Positions 34,589-43,650 of a stretch of 64,000 bases of DNA are shown one piece after another. The position numbers and the translations under genes were made by a program. Numbering within the stretch: the first letter of the stretch is position 1; the number at the start of each line of letters is the position of its first letter. The notes beneath the pieces are model-generated. The model was not told the DNA's origin, made no database searches, and worked only from the letters and a program-made list of their open reading frames with translations. This stretch comes from Pedobacter sp. FW305-3-2-15-E-R2A2 (lineage in GTDB: Bacteria > Bacteroidota > Bacteroidia > Sphingobacteriales > Sphingobacteriaceae): contig NZ_CP151803.1 of NCBI RefSeq assembly GCF_038446955.1, positions 6,014,001 to 6,078,000 of the forward strand. The letters run 5' to 3'.

Positions 34589-37579
34589 TTAAAGAAATAA
34601 TTCTTGCTTATTTAATTCTGATTCTGACAACTTCGCCGCCTGCCAGGAGAGCTGTACCGGAAGATCAAACAAACGGCTGTTCCCCAATTCCGGCCAGATG
34701 AAAATTAAGCCGGGAATAATGACTTTGACGGTATTTAAAAGTGCAGCTGACCTTGTCGTGTTGACCACAAAAAGATCAAATCCTAATCTTGCTGTTTGCG
34801 CCATACAGTATTCCACATCTTCCTTAATGTCTGTGCGGACTACAACAGGGTAATCCTCAAAGACTTTCTGACGAATGTTTGTGGCCGGATACAAAAAGGA
34901 CTCGTTTGCTATCTGACTAAACTTAAAAGCGGTCTTGTGCTGTTTATTAATCACAACGATCTGATACAACTCTGTTAATGCCCTCGTACAAGCAATCCCA
35001 ATCTCCGGATGAGCACCAAAGCCCAGGCGGAATTCATGGCTCATTTTATTCTTTCCAACAGCAACAACAACAGGAATTCCAAAATCATGGGTCAGATCGA
35101 GGATCCAATAATCCCAATGTTCATCCAGGGCATTTTTGATTTTACCCAGCGCATCCACATTCAACTCCTCTAAACAAACAGCTGGTCTGGAGACGCGGTT
35201 ATACCACCATATCGCTACTGCATCCCTTTCTATCAACTCTAAAAAACCCTGCAGGACAGCCTCTTCAAGTGTATTTCCCGCTGCACATCCATTAGAATCA
35301 AAACGCATATACACCTCATCGGGATAAGGTGTATTGCTATAACAAAACGTAAATGGGAACCAGGCTTTTTCCTGATTCAATAAAGAATATGCAGGTGTCC
35401 AGTGTAATTCCGCATCGTCTGGCATCTCCTTTACCGCTTGCCGCCCGCTCAAATCTTGAGCAAACCGCAGCAGCTGATCCGGACTATAACGCTTTAATGC
35501 CCCCGGAAAAAACACTTTTGCATCCAACTGATCCCCCCTACCGTACACGCATTCTTCCGTACCATCATACATGGCATTATACCTTTCTATCGCTTCCGAT
35601 AAGGCACTTATTTTTGACTGTTCTTTTGAAATCCCTTTTCCTAAGGAATACTGAATAAAATCATCACTTTTCAGTAAACCTTTCTTTTGAGGCACTTTAA
35701 AGAAAACCGTAGCGTAAACACTTAATGCATCCTCATCACCCGTCAGACAATTAACCGGATGTACAATTCCTGTGACCGAACTGATAACAGATTCCAGATT
35801 TTTAATGGACTGTGCAGGACTAACCGTGCGATAGCCACCATCATTCGTCTTTGTTTTAAGCCCAGAGCTGAATATAAGGGCTGACTGCTGCTTTTCCTGT
35901 GGCTCATTACATTGCCTGCAACGATGTTGAGGACTGACCGGATGCACTGCAATTTCGCCAGTCAAAGCATCTATCGTTGTCAGCCTGGACAGATTTCCCT
36001 CCATGATCCCCTTTAATGTATCCACAAGAAGATTCCGGTGAAGAAGGAAATGATCAACAGAAAAAACAACAGGAATTGCCATTGGCCATAACTTGTGCCC
36101 AGTACCCCATTTACGGACTGGTTGATTTCTCCAGAGCTGCAGGGAAAGGCAATCATAACAGGCAATTGACGAAGATAAATGCTTAAACAAAGGCCCCAGC
36201 ATTAATTGCGTTCCACTCAGTTTAATGATCACCCACTGCGTCATATCCTTTAAAAACTCTGCCTGTACCCTACCTAACCGTGGATCCAGATAATCATCAG
36301 TAAAGACAAAAAGTGTAGGAATGTCTACTGAAATCTCTTTAACGAAGTCCGACAACAGTGAGGTTTCGGGAATATCAGTCAGCAGTAGTACACTGTGTTT
36401 TCCAACAAGCACCTCTTTTGGATTCGAAGTGTAATCAGGCACAAAGACCAGTTCTTCCGGCTCTTTATCCAGCAATAGTCCGGCATCCTGAAATAAATTC
36501 ACACCATACACCGCAAAAACCTCATCCTGAAGGCTATTGAACAATTTATTTCCGTTCAACAGGAAAGAAACCGTTGCCTCATACTCCTGCTGCGAACAAA
36601 TAAAGTGATCAGTTTCGGCTAAAAAAAGATAATTTCCATTGCCGGCCGACTGCTGGCTGTACCTTTTATTCCAAAATAAAGGTTTACCAAAATAATCAAA
36701 ATTCTTTTTCTTCTCTTCCCCTTTCCCTTCAAAAGCCAGCAGGACGATTTCGTAAGGCACTTCCCCGTTATTTTCATTTTTAAAATCTGCTTCAGCACTG
36801 GCATACGCCGGAGAACTGCCTGCTAAAGTATTGTAACGGCCGATAATTTCAATCCCTGAAACAAGGCCCGTCATTGCATTGGTATTTTTAAACCCTGCCT
36901 GAAAATGTACTTTCTTCGCGCTTCTGTTATTGATAATCGTCCCGTCGTAAGAATAATCAGGATGGCAATAATCAAATAAGATGCTCACTTTTGCAGCCTG
37001 CTGCCTTGCTTTCTGACCAATATTATAAAGTAATTTTTCTAGTTTTTCCTGCGTTAAATAAGGAGACACACCCTCCATAATCAGCAATACAGGCCGAGCA
37101 TCTTGGTTCCACAGTTCGTCCAGCCAATTTGCATTTTCTATGTCATCACAAGCTTTATTGCTGATATTCGATTGTTCCTCATAAAGTACATTTCTAACCT
37201 CAACAACATGCTTCAGATCAATGTTAATCCATTGATAACCGCTTCCTTTTATGGGCAATCTGTTCGCACGGGAACAAAGACCACAACCCAAATTCAGCAC
37301 AATTGCTTCCCGGTTTTTCGACAGGAATGCGCTCGTGACCCGATCAAATATTTTTGCCCGTTCTGTAATGGAAAAGATGAAATCCTTATCTTCTTTATCA
37401 ATCGGAACGGCCGCTTTAACCTCATTTTTTATCGCGACCGCATACGGATCAGAAAACTGAAATTCCGGATAATACAAGGTAGCTAAAGCCCTTGCTTCCA
37501 AAGTATACATCATAGAATAAGACATCGATTCCAACAGTTCTATTTTATTGGAAAGGATGGAAGGAGCGCTCTTAGTCAA
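34589..37579 (-). CDS. Methyltransferase / TOMM cyclodehydratase / YcaO fusion
   Basis: A 996-residue three-part enzyme. Residues about 1-290 are a leucine-carboxyl-methyltransferase-like SAM enzyme (LNLGCGLCSR at 96-105, INIDLKHVVEVR, LLIMEGVSPYL). Residues about 295-580 are a leader-binding cyclodehydratase C domain ending in a CRQC motif (554-557). Residues about 585-996 are a YcaO domain with ATP-site motifs SEAIERY (661-667) and ELIERDA and the late VIIPGLIFIWPELG. YcaO proteins phosphorylate backbone amides so that Cys, Ser or Thr cyclise to azolines. No PxPxP motif is visible at the C-terminus. The frame starts at TTG 37579, one base after the kinase stop; ATG 37525 is the alternative start. 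Confidence 0.88.
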   Translation of the reverse strand: MTKSAPSILSNKIELLESMSYSMMYTLEARALATLYYPEFQFSDPYAVAIKNEVKAAVPIDKEDKDFIFSITERAKIFDRVTSAFLSKNREAIVLNLGCGLCSRANRLPIKGSGYQWINIDLKHVVEVRNVLYEEQSNISNKACDDIENANWLDELWNQDARPVLLIMEGVSPYLTQEKLEKLLYNIGQKARQQAAKVSILFDYCHPDYSYDGTIINNRSAKKVHFQAGFKNTNAMTGLVSGIEIIGRYNTLAGSSPAYASAEADFKNENNGEVPYEIVLLAFEGKGEEKKKNFDYFGKPLFWNKRYSQQSAGNGNYLFLAETDHFICSQQEYEATVSFLLNGNKLFNSLQDEVFAVYGVNLFQDAGLLLDKEPEELVFVPDYTSNPKEVLVGKHSVLLLTDIPETSLLSDFVKEISVDIPTLFVFTDDYLDPRLGRVQAEFLKDMTQWVIIKLSGTQLMLGPLFKHLSSSIACYDCLSLQLWRNQPVRKWGTGHKLWPMAIPVVFSVDHFLLHRNLLVDTLKGIMEGNLSRLTTIDALTGEIAVHPVSPQHRCRQCNEPQEKQQSALIFSSGLKTKTNDGGYRTVSPAQSIKNLESVISSVTGIVHPVNCLTGDEDALSVYATVFFKVPQKKGLLKSDDFIQYSLGKGISKEQSKISALSEAIERYNAMYDGTEECVYGRGDQLDAKVFFPGALKRYSPDQLLRFAQDLSGRQAVKEMPDDAELHWTPAYSLLNQEKAWFPFTFCYSNTPYPDEVYMRFDSNGCAAGNTLEEAVLQGFLELIERDAVAIWWYNRVSRPAVCLEELNVDALGKIKNALDEHWDYWILDLTHDFGIPVVVAVGKNKMSHEFRLGFGAHPEIGIACTRALTELYQIVVINKQHKTAFKFSQIANESFLYPATNIRQKVFEDYPVVVRTDIKEDVEYCMAQTARLGFDLFVVNTTRSAALLNTVKVIIPGLIFIWPELGNSRLFDLPVQLSWQAAKLSESELNKQELFL

Positions 37580-37580
37580 G

Positions 37581-40500
37581 TTATTTTGATTTTATAAACA
37601 TTGATTTTGTATTTAGTAATTCTTCTTTATAGAAGTATTCTTTATTTTCTTCACAAAGTGCAAGACACCGATCTATCCGTACCATTGCCTGCTCCTGAAA
37701 TCCATTCTCAAACTCCCAAACGGCAGGTAATGCCTGGTAATAAGTTAATCCTAATTTACAACCCATGCCATCCAGCTGTGCGATGATCTGATCTATCGAG
37801 TGTACATCGTCGATGGCCCAGCAGTTTAATGCGGCTGCGTAAGCAGAGAAGGCAACAAGGCCATATTCTTTAGCCAGAGTCAAAATTTCGGTGGTCAGCG
37901 CTGCCGTCTTTTCTTTTTCTCCTTCAAACTGGTGTATTGCACTGCGATACATCAAGGTAAGACAAAGGGAAGGAATATGGCTGATCTTTCTGGACCGTTC
38001 AATTGCCCAATCTGCCCGTTCTTTTCCTTCTTCCTTTTGACCATTTAACCACATCACCTGCCCCAGCATGGAAGAAGCATAACAAAGATTATCGATCCCG
38101 ATCGTCAATTCATTTGGCTGGTCAACATCATGATTTAAAGCATTCATGATCGTCTCCAGAATGAGAATAGAGGCATCAAATTCCCCATCAACATACAGGT
38201 GAATTCCTTTTAAAATTCCCGCAGATGTCTCCAATGTGGGATCGTTCAACTCCTTTGCAAGCTGTATCAGATGCTGTGTGATCTCCTTTACTTTGTCGCG
38301 CTCACTCGCCACATGGTAATACGTAATCAATGCCCAGTAAGAGGAAACGGAATTCATTAACGAAACATTGCTTTCTCCAGGATTCTGCACCAGTTTAAAG
38401 GCCGTTTGCACACTGTCCTTCACCTCTTTGGCAGACCAGCCATACTTTGCCATCAGGGCATTGGTTTGAATGCAATAAATCGTCAATTCATCATCTTTAC
38501 TCTTCAGTTCTTCCTCCTGACAACCCAGCCAGCCAATGACCTGTTTTGCATAGGCCAATGCCTCGCTGTTTAAAGACCTGTCTAAAGATTGTTTGGCCGC
38601 CCGAATTCCATAATGTACGGCTTTCGGATGCGCTGCAGCTTCGGCAAGATGTCTTGCGATCTCAAAGGGATTTTCCTTAACGATCGCAGGGAAATCGACC
38701 TCTAAGACTTCTGCAATTCTTTCATGCGTCTCTCTTCGATGCGCGTTGAGCATTCCGTCATAAGCTGCATCCCGGATCAGCGCATGGCGAAAAATATAGC
38801 TTTCTCCCTGTACATTTCGTTGCAGGTAGATCAGGTCTTTCTTCAGCAATTGCTCAATATCAGCCTGCACCACCGCTTCTTCCGATAAGGAAGATTTAAC
38901 CAAAAGATCATAACTAAACTCCCTTCCGATAACAGCCGCAAGCTGCGCTGTTTCTTTTGAAAACTTCAATTTATCCAGTCGCGCGTTTAGCAGGTCCTGA
39001 AGTGTCGTTGGAATACTTTCCGTTGAAATGGTGTCCCTCAGCTGATAGGTCTCCTCCTCTAAAATCAAATGCCCCTGATCAACCAGCATCAGGGTAAACT
39101 CCTCAATAAACAATGGAACACCATCTGTTTTTTGAATCATATACTCAAGCGCAATATCTGAAATAAATTTACCACCCAAAACACCTTCGATCAATGCTCT
39201 GGTTGAATTTACCGCAAAGGGTTGTAATGTAATTTCTATTGGTTGTATTTGCGACCAGCGATGTGCATACTCCAGACGTGCAGTCAGCAGGATCATCACC
39301 TTTCCCTGTCCGGATTGGCTTATAAATTCAATAAATTCCTCACTGGTTGGGTCAGACCAATGCAAGTCCTCCACCAGGAGCAGGAAGGAGCAACCTTTAT
39401 CTATCGCAAAAAAACACTTTACTAAAGTGTCAAATAGTATTTTCTTTTGCTCTTCCGGAGAAACCTGACTAATGCTCAGGTCATCGGGCACAGGAATTGC
39501 CAGCCAGGAACAAAGTATCGGAAAGCTTCGTTCCAGATCGCATCCTGCTTCAGTTAAAGCGCGCTTCAACCTTGCTGATTTTTCTTTATTATCCGTTGAA
39601 CTATTGATTCCCCACTGACTGTAGAACATCGTCAGGAAAGGATAAAGCGCATTATTCTGATGTTCAGGAAGGCACTGGGCTACTTTGACCAGCCCTGCTC
39701 TTGTGCGAATACCTTTGACCACCTCATAGCTTAACTTGGACTTGCCGATACCAGCCTGACCAGTTAGCAAGACCACCTTATTTTCCGGGGAGTCTTCGAA
39801 TTTCCATTCATTTAGAATCTGCTCCAGCTCCGTCGCCCTCCCTATCATTTTACGCCCGGTACTCCAGGGCCTTAAAAAGGAAAGCGCTTCTGCCTCACAT
39901 TCCCCTTTCAATAAAAAGGCAGACGTAACCTGATTGGCGGCAGGATCTGCGGGAAGGGAATCAAATTCAAGAAAAGACTGCAACAATTTACGGGAACTTT
40001 CGCTCGCCAGAATTTGCCCTGGTTTGGCCTGATACATCAGGTCAAAAGCAGTATTGGCAACCAGTCCTTCGGGAAGTTGGTGGTCAAATACCATAACATT
40101 CCCCGTATTTATTCCCATTTGAATTTCCAGCCTCACCCCATGCTGCTGATATAGCGCCGCACTTCTTCGCCGCACCTCACTCAGCAATTCCAGTGCAGTT
40201 CTGCCTGCCCTCCGGGCATCCGTATCATTCACTTCAGGAAAACCAAAATAAACAACGATATGATTGGTGATGCTTCCTGCGATCGTACCTCCAAATTGTA
40301 TCGCGGTATTCCGGCACAGGTTAAGCTGATCTTTTTGGAGTGCTTCCCTGATTTCCAAGTCTGACTTTGTCTTTTCTGTGATCTCTAAATTCAACTTGAG
40401 ACACAATACCGTCATTTGCTTTTTCTCGGTGAACGCATTTTTTTTCAAAATGAAATTAGCGACGGTTAACGCATCGTCTTCCTCATTCAGTTCTTCTGAA

Positions 40501-41405
40501 TCCCTGTCACTGAGGTCACCTACGATCGTATTGAAGTTGATTCCTGCATATTCTTCAAACACCGCCTTCGCATCCCCCATTCGCTTATGCTGACTTTTAT
40601 CCAAAACACGTCTCAGCAAATCTGCCAATGGGTGTCCTGCGATAAAAGATGGCAGAGGAACATTCAAAGCGTTGAGCTGGTTATGAAATACTTCAGCAAC
40701 AGATCCACCTTCAATGGCAGGCCGTCCCTTTAAACATTCTATCAAAATCAAACCCCAGGCATATAAATCTGACTTCAGCGTTGGATATTCTCCACGTAAT
40801 TGTTCAGGAGCGCTGTAGGTTGGTGTTCCCAAAGCCTCCGTAATCAGGGTCAGATCCCTGGTGTCGTTGGTTTGATTATTTTTGGTAAAGGCCCCGATTC
40901 CAAAATCCAGGATCTTCGCATGAGGCTTCGATCCTGTTTGTGTGACCATGATGTTGGCCGGCTTTAGATCCCGGTGTACAATCCCAAGAGAATGGGCACA
41001 TGCCAATGCATCTAAAACCTGACCCATCAGTTCTTTTGTAGCGATGGCCGACAAGCCACGATTGGTATGTATCAGTTCTTTCAGAGAACATCCGGAGATG
41101 TATTCAAATACCGCAAAGGGTTCTCCTTCGGCACCATAACCCCTGTCCAGCAATTTAACAATATTAGGATGGTTCATTTCAGCACAGAGCTGGGTTTCCC
41201 GCTCAAAACGCAAAATCTGACGTTTCAGATACTGCTCTCCTTTTTCCTTCTGGAGTTTCAGCATTTTTATAGCGACCGTTTGTCCAGTACTGATCTGCTT
41301 CGCTTTGTAAACTAACCCGTAGCCTCCTTCTCCTATTTTTTCATCGAGGGTATAGTTATCGTGAAGTAGAAAATCCTTTTCTTTATTGTCCATTGTATAT
41401 GACAT
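37581..41405 (-). CDS. TOMM-system kinase / degenerate cyclase / AAA / TPR protein
   Basis: A 1274-residue regulator. A Ser/Thr kinase comes first, with the Gly loop GEGGYG, AIKML (Lys47), HRDLKPAN (145-152), DFG (167-169) and APEQ, so it looks active. A class III cyclase-like domain follows (about 325-490; GGTIAGSITNHIVVYFGFP). It lacks the usual metal-binding Asp in its first strand (TVLCLKLNLE), so it is probably not catalytic. Next is an AAA-type ATPase with Walker A GQAGIGKS (about 549-556) and LLLVEDLHWSD, then a TPR-like helical C-terminus. Architecture and length match the TOMM kinase/cyclase fusion family as I recall it (TIGR03903). It lies between the FHA gene and the cyclodehydratase gene and probably controls the cluster. 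Confidence 0.88.
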   Translation of the reverse strand: MSYTMDNKEKDFLLHDNYTLDEKIGEGGYGLVYKAKQISTGQTVAIKMLKLQKEKGEQYLKRQILRFERETQLCAEMNHPNIVKLLDRGYGAEGEPFAVFEYISGCSLKELIHTNRGLSAIATKELMGQVLDALACAHSLGIVHRDLKPANIMVTQTGSKPHAKILDFGIGAFTKNNQTNDTRDLTLITEALGTPTYSAPEQLRGEYPTLKSDLYAWGLILIECLKGRPAIEGGSVAEVFHNQLNALNVPLPSFIAGHPLADLLRRVLDKSQHKRMGDAKAVFEEYAGINFNTIVGDLSDRDSEELNEEDDALTVANFILKKNAFTEKKQMTVLCLKLNLEITEKTKSDLEIREALQKDQLNLCRNTAIQFGGTIAGSITNHIVVYFGFPEVNDTDARRAGRTALELLSEVRRRSAALYQQHGVRLEIQMGINTGNVMVFDHQLPEGLVANTAFDLMYQAKPGQILASESSRKLLQSFLEFDSLPADPAANQVTSAFLLKGECEAEALSFLRPWSTGRKMIGRATELEQILNEWKFEDSPENKVVLLTGQAGIGKSKLSYEVVKGIRTRAGLVKVAQCLPEHQNNALYPFLTMFYSQWGINSSTDNKEKSARLKRALTEAGCDLERSFPILCSWLAIPVPDDLSISQVSPEEQKKILFDTLVKCFFAIDKGCSFLLLVEDLHWSDPTSEEFIEFISQSGQGKVMILLTARLEYAHRWSQIQPIEITLQPFAVNSTRALIEGVLGGKFISDIALEYMIQKTDGVPLFIEEFTLMLVDQGHLILEEETYQLRDTISTESIPTTLQDLLNARLDKLKFSKETAQLAAVIGREFSYDLLVKSSLSEEAVVQADIEQLLKKDLIYLQRNVQGESYIFRHALIRDAAYDGMLNAHRRETHERIAEVLEVDFPAIVKENPFEIARHLAEAAAHPKAVHYGIRAAKQSLDRSLNSEALAYAKQVIGWLGCQEEELKSKDDELTIYCIQTNALMAKYGWSAKEVKDSVQTAFKLVQNPGESNVSLMNSVSSYWALITYYHVASERDKVKEITQHLIQLAKELNDPTLETSAGILKGIHLYVDGEFDASILILETIMNALNHDVDQPNELTIGIDNLCYASSMLGQVMWLNGQKEEGKERADWAIERSRKISHIPSLCLTLMYRSAIHQFEGEKEKTAALTTEILTLAKEYGLVAFSAYAAALNCWAIDDVHSIDQIIAQLDGMGCKLGLTYYQALPAVWEFENGFQEQAMVRIDRCLALCEENKEYFYKEELLNTKSMFIKSK

Positions 41406-41450
41406 GAGATTTGTTTTTTGTATAAGGTGTTTTTTCAGAACGAACTTTAT

Positions 41451-42395
41451 TTAATTCAAACTACCAATGGCATTTTCTTTATTTATCCGAAAGTTATTAT
41501 GCTCAAACCGCAACTCTCCATTTCGCCTTTCGATAACATTTGAAAGGAGATGACCAAAAGGGTTCAACTCCATTAAGCGCTTCCTCAATCGATGAATTTG
41601 TAAATTCACGTAATAGTTATCAATTTCTTTCAGCAGTTCTTTGCCCAGAAGAAAGGTTAATTTTTCCATCGAAATCCATCCCAGTTCTGTTTCCTGGCAA
41701 CCTTTTTCTAAATCTGCCTGCCTTTTTCTGGCCAAAGCAAGTAAGACCTGATTATAGGTATGCTGCCCCAGGTCCAGTTCTAGATTGTTAATCTTAATCT
41801 TTATGGCCACCTCTTCTTCATCTACACTCAAAGAGAATAAAAAGCAGGTTTCAACTGAAATTTCCGGAATACACAAGGTTTGATCGAGTACTTCATTTTC
41901 ATAAAAGCACCATTCTTTATCCGCGAAAAAAAGACTTTGACCATGCGTCAATGCAATGGTTTGAAGGCCATTATCTACATGCCACCGGTTATCCGCAGTC
42001 CTATAGAAAGAGACCTCAGGAGACTCCTCATTTGGATAGGCACTATAAGTTGAAAGCTCAATAATTTCTTTATTTTCAGATAATGATTCCAGAAAGCAGA
42101 TTGGAGGATTGACATTTAATACCAGCCAAATGGTGTCCTGCTCCTGTCCGAATTGGATTTGATTACCGGCAGCCAGCTTCATACTCAAATGATTGATCCG
42201 TTTCCCCTTAAACAGGGTTCCATTACTGCTTTGATCTGCCAAATACCAGGCATTGTCGACAAAACTAACAACCGCATGTGATTTTGAAATGTCATTCCCC
42301 GGAACAACGGTCCGGTTGTGTTTTCCCCGTCCAAAATTATGCTCAGAAAAAAGAACCACTATTTCTTCCGTTTGCAAATTCTTAATTATTGCCAT
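41451..42395 (-). CDS. FHA-domain protein with winged-helix-like C-terminus
   Basis: A 314-residue protein. Residues 1-100 form an FHA phosphothreonine-binding domain with the conserved GR (22-23), SKSH (37-40) and SSNGT (56-60) motifs. The C-terminal 110 residues (LGQHTYNQVLLALARKRQADLEKG ... NYYVNLQIHRLRKRLMEL, RNGELRFEHNNFRI) resemble a transcriptional-regulator winged helix. It is the first gene of the TOMM operon, 45 bases before the kinase gene. A natural model is that the kinase phosphorylates itself or a partner and this protein reads the mark. Whether it binds DNA is not proved. Confidence 0.85.
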   Translation of the reverse strand: MAIIKNLQTEEIVVLFSEHNFGRGKHNRTVVPGNDISKSHAVVSFVDNAWYLADQSSNGTLFKGKRINHLSMKLAAGNQIQFGQEQDTIWLVLNVNPPICFLESLSENKEIIELSTYSAYPNEESPEVSFYRTADNRWHVDNGLQTIALTHGQSLFFADKEWCFYENEVLDQTLCIPEISVETCFLFSLSVDEEEVAIKIKINNLELDLGQHTYNQVLLALARKRQADLEKGCQETELGWISMEKLTFLLGKELLKEIDNYYVNLQIHRLRKRLMELNPFGHLLSNVIERRNGELRFEHNNFRINKENAIGSLN

Positions 42396-42533
42396 ATCGT
42401 ATCTGTGTAAGTAAGCGCTAATGTTGGTTCAGCATTTATACTTCGAACTTATGTGCTTTTAACCGGACAAAAACGGCTAAAAATACCATTTTTTTAACAC
42501 ATATATGCCTGAATATTGACTATTTATAAAATC

Positions 42534-42566
42534 AAAAAAGACACTTTATAGTTTATAAAATGTCTT
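42534..42566 (-). terminator. Terminator of the metallophosphoesterase genes
   Basis: AAGACACTTTATA (42538-42550) pairs with TATAAAATGTCTT (42554-42566), 12 of 13 positions, with a GTT loop. On the minus strand a run of six T follows (A run 42534-42539). It lies about 90 bases past the stop at 42654 and insulates the TOMM operon, whose first gene starts at 42395. Confidence 0.8.
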
Positions 42567-42653
42567 CCTTTGTAATTTAAAATTATCTCAACGAATTCCC
42601 CTCTTATTCCTAAAGAACCAAGCGTAAGTCATCAATCAATGTCCAAATCATAT

Positions 42654-43625
42654 TTATTTAGTCAAATTCCTACTGGAAATATAGGGAACGATCGGATAAA
42701 TGTAATCATCGGCCTTTACGCCTAATTTTTCGGGCGAAGAGCCCACAAAAACAGTTTTCTTACCCTGAATGGTAATTCTGCCCTTATGATCAATTTCAAT
42801 CATTGCCCAGAGCGGGTCCTGGTATGGAACCGTATATTTGATATTCGGACGTGCTTTATCCACTGCATCAGAATAACGTATTTCCTTAAAATCATCCCCC
42901 AACCATTGATACGAGGCACTATTGATCTGCACATAGTGAATGTCGTTGATCCGGTTATAATAATCCTGATGATGGTGACCACTCAAGACCAGGATCACTT
43001 TCTTCCAGCCCGCCTTTTGATTGGCCTGTTCCAGCGTATAACGCAGCAAAGTACCATTTTCAAGTCCTCCTGAGTCATTGTCCAGCCCTTGATGACAACA
43101 AATCACCGAAGGCAGGGAACTCGCTTCCAGATCCTTTCTCAGCCAGTCCAGTTGTGTGGCAGAAATGAACCTTGCATAGCCTTCAGGCCGGGACTTACTT
43201 TCATTATGCTCATTTCCATTGAGTACCACAAAATGAAAGCCATTGCGATCAAAAGAATAATACTTTCCCTCCGCTTTCCAGAAATCAACCACTTCATCCG
43301 GTTTAAAGCCTCCATCGGTATCATGGTTACCGATCACATGGTATTTAGCTCCTTTAAATTGATTCCAGACTTCCATTAGCGGAGCATTTGTTTTCTTTGG
43401 CATACAGAAATCTCCCATCTGGATGATAAAATCCGGAGTTTTTTGATTCATGTCATTGATGAACGCCGATAACCGTTCGATTCCATCATGCATAATGTCA
43501 TGGTGCAAATCTGCAATCACACCAAAGCGAACCTTTTTATCCGCTGGCTGAAGTTCAGGATAACGTGCCAAGAGGAAGGTACCTCCTGCAAGTCCTGTTT
43601 TTGTGAGAAACTCTTTTCTGTTCAT
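42654..43625 (-). CDS. Secreted metallophosphoesterase (copy 2)
   Basis: A 323-residue calcineurin-like phosphoesterase. Metal-binding motifs in order are DLHHD, MGDF, GNHD and GHHH. The N-terminus NRKEFLTKTGLAGGTFLLA is an export signal similar to, but less canonical than, a Tat signal (Arg-Lys rather than Arg-Arg). It is a paralogue of the next upstream gene, from which it is separated by 25 bases, and shares its KxGLAGGT start and YYSFDRNG segment. Substrate is unknown; a phosphomonoester or phosphodiester in the periplasm is likely. Confidence 0.87.
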   Translation of the reverse strand: MNRKEFLTKTGLAGGTFLLARYPELQPADKKVRFGVIADLHHDIMHDGIERLSAFINDMNQKTPDFIIQMGDFCMPKKTNAPLMEVWNQFKGAKYHVIGNHDTDGGFKPDEVVDFWKAEGKYYSFDRNGFHFVVLNGNEHNESKSRPEGYARFISATQLDWLRKDLEASSLPSVICCHQGLDNDSGGLENGTLLRYTLEQANQKAGWKKVILVLSGHHHQDYYNRINDIHYVQINSASYQWLGDDFKEIRYSDAVDKARPNIKYTVPYQDPLWAMIEIDHKGRITIQGKKTVFVGSSPEKLGVKADDYIYPIVPYISSRNLTK

Positions 43626-43650
43626 TTGTGTTGATGATTAACCTTAATTT

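Noticed and set aside
37581..41405. Active adenylate cyclase
   Set aside because: The first metal-binding Asp position of the cyclase-like domain is not Asp and the usual GDG segment is altered.
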